DNA of 64,000 bases from an uncultured Oscillospiraceae bacterium (lineage in GTDB: Bacteria; Bacillota; Clostridia; Oscillospirales; Ruminococcaceae), in contig CAJULF010000005.1 of NCBI GenBank assembly GCA_910587135.1, positions 1 to 64,000 of the forward strand, given 5' to 3'. Both the position numbers and the translations under genes were made by a program. Every line of letters begins with the position of its first letter. The stretch's first letter is position 1. Of this stretch, positions 58,407-64,000 are shown piece after piece. The notes under the pieces were generated by a model that saw only the letters and a list, made by a program, of their open reading frames with translations, was not told the DNA's origin and did not search any database.

Positions 58407-59165
58407 ATGGGGATATTCGATACGCACGCCCACTATCTGAGAGAGGATTTCGGGGAAGAGCTTGACGGACTGCTTGCCGAACTGCCGAGTATGGGAGTGG
58501 AGCGCGTTCTGGCAGTGGGCTGCGATCTGGAGAGCAGCCTTGAAGAGATAGCTCTTGCCGAGAGATACAGATATATCAAAGCGGCGGCAGGTATCCACCC
58601 CGAGCACGCCGCGGAGCTTCCCGCAGATTGGGAGAAGCGGCTGGAGGAAATGCTCGGCAGCGAAAATGTCTGCGCACTGGGGGAGATAGGGCTTGATTAT
58701 CACTACCCCGAGCCTCCGCGGGAGCTTCAGAGAGAAGTTTTTGAGCGGCAGCTTATAATGGCAAATCGGCGTGATATGGCGGTGATAATCCATTCACGGG
58801 ACGCTTGTGAGGACACCATGAATCTGCTTCGGGAATACAAGCCGCGCGGAGTGCTTCACTGCTTTTCGGGCAGCGCGGAAACCGCCCGCGAAGCGGTAGG
58901 ACTGGGGCTGTATATCGGATTTACGGGAGTACTGACCTTCAAAAACGCAAAAAAAGCGGTCGCTGCCTGCGAAGCCGTTCCTTTGGACAGACTTCTGCTG
59001 GAAACGGACTGTCCCTATATGGCTCCCGAGCCTTTTCGAGGCAAGAAGAGCCACAGCGGAATGATACCCCGGACAGCGGCTAAGATGGCGGAAATAAAGG
59101 GAGTAAGCACGGAGGAAATGATCGAAACGGCGCGTCGTAACGGGGAACGGCTTTTCGGGCTGTAA
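58407..59165 (+). CDS. tatD: TatD-family metal-dependent DNase
   Basis: A 252-residue TIM-barrel hydrolase: FDTHAHYL at the N-terminus, the GIHPEHA segment, ALGEIGLDYHYPEPP, IIHSRDACEDTM, VLHCFSGSAE and LLETDCPYMAPEP carry the metal-binding residues. TatD enzymes have 3'-5' exonuclease/DNase activity. metG-tatD proximity is common in Bacillota. CAGGAGAGCAAA precedes the ATG. Confidence 0.93.
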   Translation: MGIFDTHAHYLREDFGEELDGLLAELPSMGVERVLAVGCDLESSLEEIALAERYRYIKAAAGIHPEHAAELPADWEKRLEEMLGSENVCALGEIGLDYHYPEPPRELQREVFERQLIMANRRDMAVIIHSRDACEDTMNLLREYKPRGVLHCFSGSAETAREAVGLGLYIGFTGVLTFKNAKKAVAACEAVPLDRLLLETDCPYMAPEPFRGKKSHSGMIPRTAAKMAEIKGVSTEEMIETARRNGERLFGL

Positions 59166-59309
59166 GCGGCGGAGCAAGGACTTGAATTTGTAAGAATGGA
59201 CGAACCGAAAGCATATGACAGCATAAGCAGAACCGACGAGATACCGCTGTTTCTGTACACGGAGTTTCGCATACGGTAATATTTACAGAGGTATTGGAAA
59301 GGCAGCAGT

Positions 59310-59765
59310 ATGGTTGAAATTATAAAAGCGGGCGCAGAGCATATTGAAATCGTTTTGTCACTGAGATTGAAAATGCTAAAAGTGGTCAACGGCGGCAGAA
59401 AGTGCTTTGACGGGGAATTTATAAAGCGCTCGCGCGAGTTTTTCCTTAAGGGAGATCAGAGCACCGTTCTCGCATATGACGGCGAAACGGCGGTGGGCTG
59501 CGCCACGATATGCTATGTATCGCTTATGCCCACCTTTGACCACCCCGATGGACGACGTGCGCATATCATGAACGTATACACGAAAGAAGAATACCGCCGG
59601 CAGGGTATTGCGGGACAAATGATGAACATTCTTCTTGAGGATGCGCGCGTGCGCGGAGTAACCTATGCTGACCTTGACGCTACGGATATGGGCAAGCCGC
59701 TTTATGAAACTTTGGGCTTTTCTCCCTCGGATGAATATATGAGACTTAATCTGCTTCAGGATTAA
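59310..59765 (+). CDS. GNAT-family N-acetyltransferase
   Basis: A 151-residue GNAT protein: acetyl-CoA loop YTKEEYRRQGIAGQMM in motif A, preceded by AVGCATICYVS, and the C-terminal DLDATDMGKPLYETLGF of motif B. The acceptor substrate is unknown. GGAAAGGCAGCAGT precedes the ATG. The gap from tatD (59166-59309) holds a 27-codon frame at 59196-59279 without a ribosome site. Confidence 0.88.
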   Translation: MVEIIKAGAEHIEIVLSLRLKMLKVVNGGRKCFDGEFIKRSREFFLKGDQSTVLAYDGETAVGCATICYVSLMPTFDHPDGRRAHIMNVYTKEEYRRQGIAGQMMNILLEDARVRGVTYADLDATDMGKPLYETLGFSPSDEYMRLNLLQD

Positions 59766-59809
59766 ATAGGGGACAAGCAAGATTGGATAAATATTCCGCC
59801 GCTTTCAAC

Positions 59810-59975
59810 CAAAGCAAGCAATAATAAAGCCCTCTGAGGGCAGTGAAAGCGGACAGACGCAAAACGCCCACTCATGAATTTTCCACATGCCGATAGTAAT
59901 GCGGAGTTCCCTATCGAGAACAGCGCAATTTTCCGCTTTGCGGAAAACGAAACGGTGCGGAAAATTCTTTAGAAT
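59810..59975 (+). repeat. Family B hairpin in the leader of the CBS protein
   Basis: GTGAAAGCGG, ACGCCCACTCATGAATTTTCC, inner CGATAGTAATGC...TCCCTATCG and TTTTCCGCTTTGCGGAAAAC hairpins, then GTGCGGAAAATTCTTTAG and AATAAGGAG at the ribosome site. Confidence 0.7.
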
Positions 59976-59986
59976 AAGGAGAATAT

Positions 59987-60967
59987 ATGGACACTGATAA
60001 TTCCCGAAGTACAAACGAACAGAAAAATGAGGTGCCTGAACGGCACCCCGTTCTGCGGGTGCTGCTGGCGCCGCTTTCCGCCCTTAACCGCGGACTTACC
60101 GCGCTGCTGAAAAGGGCGCTTGGGAACAGCTACACGGTTATCACCGAGGATCAGCTTCTCGGAATGGTAGACGCGCTCGCGAAAGCTCCCGATGACGACA
60201 CCATAGAGGAGGACTCCGCGCAGATGATAAACAACATCTTCGCGTTCGGAAGCCTGAACGCGGGGGATGTGATGACCCACAGGACCTCTATCGTGGGAGT
60301 GGAGCTTAACTCCACGGCGCTGGACGACCTAATTTATCTTGCTCTGGATATGGGTTTTTCAAGGATACCCGTTTATGAGGAGAGTATAGATAAAATCGTC
60401 GGAATAATCATTGTAAAGGACCTGCTTTGTCTTATAGGCAGAGAGGACCTCTCCGACTTTAAGCCGAAGGATTTTTTAAGGGACGTTACCTTTGTGCCCG
60501 AAGCATGTCCCTGTTCCGACACGTTCCGCTCACTTACCGCTATGAAAAGCGGAATGGCGGTGGTGGTCGACGAGTACGGCGGGACGGCGGGCATTGTCAC
60601 GCTGGAGGATATCATTGAAGCGGTCATGGGCAATATACAGGACGAATACGACTCGGAGCAGAGCGAGATAACCGATATCGGCGGCGGACAGTACGAGGTC
60701 ACGGGCGAAGCCGACCCCGAGGAGGTGCTTGAACTTTTTGGGGTAGACCTTCCCGAGGAACACGAATACGAAACCATCGCCGGTCTTGTTACGGATAAGC
60801 TGGGGTATATACCGGAGGGGGACGAAATAATGCCGCCCACGGTGGATTATGAGGGTGTGCGTCTGGTAGTGCTGCACGTGGAGGACAGAATGATAACTAA
60901 GCTTCGGGTAATGAAAGCCCCTGAGGAATTCGAAGTGAAAACGGAAGGCAGGGACAGCGAGGAATGA
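59987..60967 (+). CDS. CorC/HlyC-type CBS domain protein
   Basis: A 326-residue protein. After a charged N-terminus come two CBS domains (GDVMTHRTSIVGVELNSTAL, SRIPVYEESIDKIVGIIIVKDLL, AVVVDEYGGTAGIVTLEDIIEAVMGNI) and a C-terminal CorC_HlyC domain (GEADPEEVLELFGVDLPEEHEYETIAG). It has no DUF21 transmembrane domain, so it resembles E. coli YbeX/CorC rather than the full-length transporters. Role inferred: ion homeostasis. The stop overlaps the nth start (ATGA). Confidence 0.9.
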   Translation: MDTDNSRSTNEQKNEVPERHPVLRVLLAPLSALNRGLTALLKRALGNSYTVITEDQLLGMVDALAKAPDDDTIEEDSAQMINNIFAFGSLNAGDVMTHRTSIVGVELNSTALDDLIYLALDMGFSRIPVYEESIDKIVGIIIVKDLLCLIGREDLSDFKPKDFLRDVTFVPEACPCSDTFRSLTAMKSGMAVVVDEYGGTAGIVTLEDIIEAVMGNIQDEYDSEQSEITDIGGGQYEVTGEADPEEVLELFGVDLPEEHEYETIAGLVTDKLGYIPEGDEIMPPTVDYEGVRLVVLHVEDRMITKLRVMKAPEEFEVKTEGRDSEE

Positions 60968-61602
60968 GAATAAACAAGAAAAAGCTGGCGGCGGAGGTCA
61001 TTGCACTGCTTCAAGAAGAATACCCCGCGGTAAAGTGCGCGCTCATCTACGAAAAGCCTCATGAGCTTCTTATCGCAACACGTCTTTCCGCCCAGTGCAC
61101 GGACAAGCGGGTAAACATGGTTACACCCGCCCTGTTTGAGAGATTTCCTACGATAGAAGCGTTTGCCGACGCCGAGGTTTCCGAGGTGGAGTCATGCATA
61201 CAGTCCTGCGGGCTTTTCAAGACAAAGGCGCGGGATATCATAGCTATGTGCGTTATGCTGCGTGATAATTACGGCAGCGTTGTCCCCGACAGCATAGAGG
61301 AGCTTACGAAGCTCCCCGGAGTGGGCAGAAAGACCGCAAATCTTATCGTGGGAGACCTATACGGAAAGCCCGCCATGGTGTGTGATACTCACGTTATACG
61401 CATAACCAACCTGCTCGGACTGTCCGACACAAAGGACGCGGCAAAGGTAGAGAAGCAGCTCCGCGCTTGCGTTCCCGCCAAAGAGGGACTGATGCTGTGC
61501 CACAGGCTGGTGTGGCACGGGCGTGCGGTTTGCGTGGCGAGAAGTCCGAAATGCGGCGCGTGCGTTCTGAGGAACGTCTGCAAATCGCGGATCGAAAACT
61601 GA
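60964..61602 (+). CDS. nth: Endonuclease III
   Basis: A 212-residue base-excision enzyme: RLSAQCTDKRVN, the helix-hairpin-helix LPGVGRKTANLI with the catalytic lysine, catalytic Asp in VCDTHVIRI, and the [4Fe-4S] cluster C-x6-C-x2-C-x5-C in CVARSPKCGACVLRNVC. It removes oxidised pyrimidines. Translationally coupled to the CBS gene by a 4-bp overlap. Confidence 0.96.
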   Translation: MRINKKKLAAEVIALLQEEYPAVKCALIYEKPHELLIATRLSAQCTDKRVNMVTPALFERFPTIEAFADAEVSEVESCIQSCGLFKTKARDIIAMCVMLRDNYGSVVPDSIEELTKLPGVGRKTANLIVGDLYGKPAMVCDTHVIRITNLLGLSDTKDAAKVEKQLRACVPAKEGLMLCHRLVWHGRAVCVARSPKCGACVLRNVCKSRIEN

Positions 61603-61621
61603 CTGGAAAACGGAGAGTGTT

Positions 61622-62431
61622 ATGAACAAGGAGCTTCTTGTAATTTCAAATGATTTTATCGAGATAATGAGAACAACCGATTGGGTTCTCGGCGCGTGGA
61701 ATTTCGGTTCGGCTATGCACGGGGGGACTGATGAGTACTCCGACGCGGACATTGTTTTTCTGGTAAAAGGTGAATTTTTCAAGAGCGCCGAGGAAAGTCT
61801 GAACCGGCTTCTGCCGGGTGTTTGTGATGAGGTCATACTTTGCTGGGAGGAGGACTTCAACAGCGGCGCTGTCATCAATAACGGATATCTGCTCGAAAAG
61901 AACGGTCGGATTTTTCAGTTTGATATTTTCCTGCTCAACAAGGAGCTTATCGACGATTTCATGTGCAAAATCCACTACACCGAACTGTCCGAAAAGGATA
62001 TAATTTTTGATAAGGACGGCAGTGTCCGCGCTTTGGCGGAAAGCTGCCCGCAAGGAGAACTGTGGAGCGGGGATACCGACAGGCTGATAAGAACCTATCT
62101 GTACCATTTCAGCATGACCGCAAAGTATCTGCTGCGCGAAGATTATTTCAAGCTCAACCATGTTATGAGGGTCTTATACGATTCCCATGTTTCGCTTCTG
62201 CTTACCAAGTATGACAGAAAAAAATGGGGCGGGGCGGAAAACAAGCTGCGGTTTATTCCCGAGGACAAAAAGCGGCATCTTATGCAATATTACTGCACCG
62301 CGGACTTCGCCGCGGACAGGGAGCGGCTTGTGCGCTGCTTTGAATGGTTTGAGGAGGACTCCGACGGTTTCGGCAGCATAAATTCAATCGCCGTTAAAGA
62401 GTACTGGTTTAAGGCAACACAAAATATCTGA
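61622..62431 (+). CDS. Nucleotidyltransferase, aminoglycoside 6-adenylyltransferase-like
   Basis: A 269-residue protein with the nucleotidyltransferase pattern GSAMHGGTDEYSDADIVFLV and a downstream metal Asp in IFQFDIFLLNK. A helical C-terminal domain follows (SMTAKYLLREDYFKLNHVMRVL). This layout resembles AadE/ANT(6)-type enzymes, but chromosomal relatives often have no resistance role. GGAGAGTGTT precedes the ATG, 19 bp after nth. Confidence 0.75.
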   Translation: MNKELLVISNDFIEIMRTTDWVLGAWNFGSAMHGGTDEYSDADIVFLVKGEFFKSAEESLNRLLPGVCDEVILCWEEDFNSGAVINNGYLLEKNGRIFQFDIFLLNKELIDDFMCKIHYTELSEKDIIFDKDGSVRALAESCPQGELWSGDTDRLIRTYLYHFSMTAKYLLREDYFKLNHVMRVLYDSHVSLLLTKYDRKKWGGAENKLRFIPEDKKRHLMQYYCTADFAADRERLVRCFEWFEEDSDGFGSINSIAVKEYWFKATQNI

Positions 62432-62580
62432 GATTAAAGATGTGCAAAGCCCAGTTTTGCAAGAGCGATTTCACAGTATATAGCATCAATCTGTTCAAAG
62501 CTCGCTATATAAGGTGTTGGAGATTTACAAAAATTGCGTTTTGCTCATCTCTAATCCGACATATTAAAGGAGGTTTTACT

Positions 62581-63219
62581 ATGCAGTACGGCCCCGACCC
62601 CAACGCGATACACCCCAACGAAAATATAAAAAGCCTGTGCTACCTCAAAAACGTTGTCACCCGCGCGACCATAATCGTTGGCGAGTACACCTACTATGAT
62701 GACCCGAACGGCGCGGAGCGCTTCGAGGAGCACGTTACCCATCACTACGAATTTAACGGCGACAGGCTGATAATAGGGAAATTCTGCGCTATTGCCGCAG
62801 GGATAGAATTTATAATGAACGGCGCAAACCACCGCATGAACAGCGTGACCACCTATCCGTTCAATATAATGGGGCACGGGTGGGAGTGCTCCACTCCCGC
62901 GATGTCCGATCTTCCTCTTAAGGGAGATACCGTGGTGGGAAACGACGTGTGGATAGGGCAGAACGTCACTGTGCTCCCCGGGGTGCATATAGGCGACGGA
63001 GCTATAATCGGCGCGAATTCCGTTGTAGCAAAGGATATCCCCGCTTATCATATTGCCGCGGGAAATCCCTGCAAAATTATACGCAAGCGCTTCGACGACG
63101 AGCTTATAGACTACCTGCTAAAGCTGAAATGGTGGGACTGGTCTGCGGAGAAGATATTCCGCAATCTTGAAGCGCTTTGCAGCGGCGACCTCCGCAAAAT
63201 CAAATACATAAAGGACTAA
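62581..63219 (+). CDS. Vat/CatB-type hexapeptide O-acetyltransferase
   Basis: A 212-residue left-handed beta-helix acetyltransferase: VGEYTYYDDPNGAERFEEHV, IGKFCAIAAGIEFIMNGANH (with the catalytic His), PLKGDTVVGNDVWIGQNVTV and GDGAIIGANSVVAKDIPAYH. This is the xenobiotic acetyltransferase branch (streptogramin A Vat, chloramphenicol CatB); substrate not determinable. AAGGAGGTTTTACT sets the ATG at 62581. Confidence 0.9.
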   Translation: MQYGPDPNAIHPNENIKSLCYLKNVVTRATIIVGEYTYYDDPNGAERFEEHVTHHYEFNGDRLIIGKFCAIAAGIEFIMNGANHRMNSVTTYPFNIMGHGWECSTPAMSDLPLKGDTVVGNDVWIGQNVTVLPGVHIGDGAIIGANSVVAKDIPAYHIAAGNPCKIIRKRFDDELIDYLLKLKWWDWSAEKIFRNLEALCSGDLRKIKYIKD

Positions 63220-63347
63220 TACTAATTTACAATCTACGTGTAGACACATCTTTGCGACAATCTTATGCCCATCACTGCGTCAATGCTCCTTGCGCTATGC
63301 GCAAGCCCGCCGCAAATCTTGTCTACACTCCGATCATAAATTAGTAT
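63219..63347. repeat. Family E inverted repeat (MITE-like)
   Basis: Terminal inverted repeats ATACTAATTTA / TAAATTAGTAT enclose GTGTAGACA ... TGTCTACAC and inner GCGCAA/TTGCGC pieces. It starts in the Vat-like stop codon. A family C end fragment (AAGAGCCTGTTT) follows directly at 63348-63359; bases 63360-63506 show nothing else. Confidence 0.7.
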
Positions 63348-63506
63348 AAGAGCCTGTTTTGTATTCGGAAAAGCGCCGTATTCACCACGAATTTTCGTGT
63401 CGGGCAACGGAAGTATTCCGATGAAAAATCGCCGTAGTCTGCCGAAAGGTTTGCCGAGCAATCCGCGCAGGTCAGGATACCAAACAGATTTTAAATGTGA
63501 TGGCAT

Positions 63507-64000
63507 ATGCTGAAAACCCAAAACCTTACCTTTTTTTATCCGAAAGAAAATTCTCCCGCGCTTGCGGGAGTAGACATTTCGCTGCCCGCGGGCGGTTTTA
63601 TCACGCTGTGCGGAGTATCGGGCTGCGGAAAAAGCACGCTGCTTAAAACGCTGAAGCCCTGCATTACGCCCCACGGCAGACTGTCGGGGGAGATTTTTTT
63701 TGAAGGAGAGCCTTTAAGCGTCCTTTCGCCGCGAAAAGCGGCGGAGTATATCGGCTATGTTTCCCAGAATCCCGAAGCGCAGACGGTGACGGACAAGGTA
63801 TGGCACGAAGCCGCGTTCGGTCTTGAAAGCATAGGGCTGAAGGGCGGCGAGATACGCCGACGTGTTGCCGAGTGCGCGGAATATTTCGGCATAAGCGCGA
63901 TTTTCGAGCGGGACACCGCCACGCTTTCCGGAGGGGAAAAGCAGCTTTTGGCGCTTGCTTCCGCGGCGGCGCTACACCCCAAACTGCTGCTGCTTGACGA
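63507..64000 (+). CDS. ABC transporter ATPase, ECF/EcfA-like, cut by the window edge
   Basis: 164 codons are visible. LTFFYPKENSPALAGVDISL, Walker A CGVSGCGKST, Q-loop YVSQNPEAQTVTDKVWHEAAFGLESIG, signature TLSGGEKQLLALASA and Walker B LLLLDE mark an ATPase of the energy-coupling-factor or cobalt/biotin type. The partner permease and S component would lie to the right. The ribosome site before the ATG at 63507 is weak. Confidence 0.88.
   Translation, partial: MLKTQNLTFFYPKENSPALAGVDISLPAGGFITLCGVSGCGKSTLLKTLKPCITPHGRLSGEIFFEGEPLSVLSPRKAAEYIGYVSQNPEAQTVTDKVWHEAAFGLESIGLKGGEIRRRVAECAEYFGISAIFERDTATLSGGEKQLLALASAAALHPKLLLLD

Noticed and set aside
59196..59279. 27-codon frame in line with the tatD stop codon, suggesting stop readthrough
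   Set aside because: The in-frame arrangement is expected by chance one time in three, there is no ribosome site, and TatD already has its normal length.
1..64000. tRNA, rRNA, transposase, integrase or phage genes
   Set aside because: None was recognised on either strand; the repeats here are non-coding and presumably mobilised in trans, if at all.

Overview
The window looks like a chromosomal segment of a Gram-positive anaerobe of the Clostridia, most likely Oscillospiraceae/Ruminococcaceae. Reasons: a dockerin-type C-terminus on a large secreted protein, a SpoIID-like protein with peptidoglycan-binding repeats, the greA-lysS and ftsE-ftsX-S41 protease orders, strong AGGAGG-type ribosome sites, several TTG/GTG starts, and many TTGACA-17-TATAAT promoters. 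No rRNA, tRNA, CRISPR array, prophage or transposase gene was seen. Assignment below family level is not possible from the sequence alone.

Left part (1-26 kb, almost all minus strand). A SWIM zinc-finger / helical-repeat (HEAT-like) / MoxR-type AAA+ ATPase / DUF5682 / DUF402 operon (7622 down to 1) starts from a consensus promoter. It is followed upstream by a SLOG-family protein and ruvX, a class I aminotransferase, a single-domain response regulator, and a VWA / PP2C phosphatase / SseB-like operon. Next come a secreted RCC1-repeat/Big2 protein with a long leader, an ankyrin-TPR-ankyrin operon, and an MBL hydrolase. An ADP-ribosylation cassette (degenerate MBL, zinc-type macrodomain, class M sirtuin) is divergent from an HxlR regulator.

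Middle (26-46 kb). An orphan gene of unknown function, a two-gene spore/cell-wall operon (SpoIID-like with three peptidoglycan-binding domains plus a disordered partner), rpsF-ssb-rpsR, a ferredoxin, a 1343-residue secreted transglutaminase-like/CxxC-repeat/Big2/dockerin protein, an ECF sigma factor fused to a long winged-helix/sensor extension, radA with a DUF2809 membrane protein, a PAS hybrid histidine kinase, and small orphan genes.

Right part (46-64 kb). Housekeeping genes: lysS, greA, an S41 protease, a DUF4261 protein, ftsX, ftsE, a CdaR/PucR-type regulator divergent from metG, tatD, GNAT, a CorC-like CBS protein, nth, a nucleotidyltransferase, a Vat/CatB-like acetyltransferase, and the start of an ABC/ECF-type ATPase.

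The most unusual property is non-coding. About fifteen copies of a ~185-bp imperfectly palindromic repeat (family A) sit in intergenic gaps, mostly at gene 3' ends. In several cases a near-identical hairpin, usually the intrinsic terminator, lies on BOTH sides of the copy. Related, more diverged hairpins (family B) occur instead in 5' leaders, ending directly at the Shine-Dalgarno sequence. Three other inverted-repeat families (C, D, E) are present once or twice each. These repeats, the SWIM/MoxR operon, the VWA/PP2C operon and the sirtuin/macrodomain cassette are the best candidates for something undescribed.
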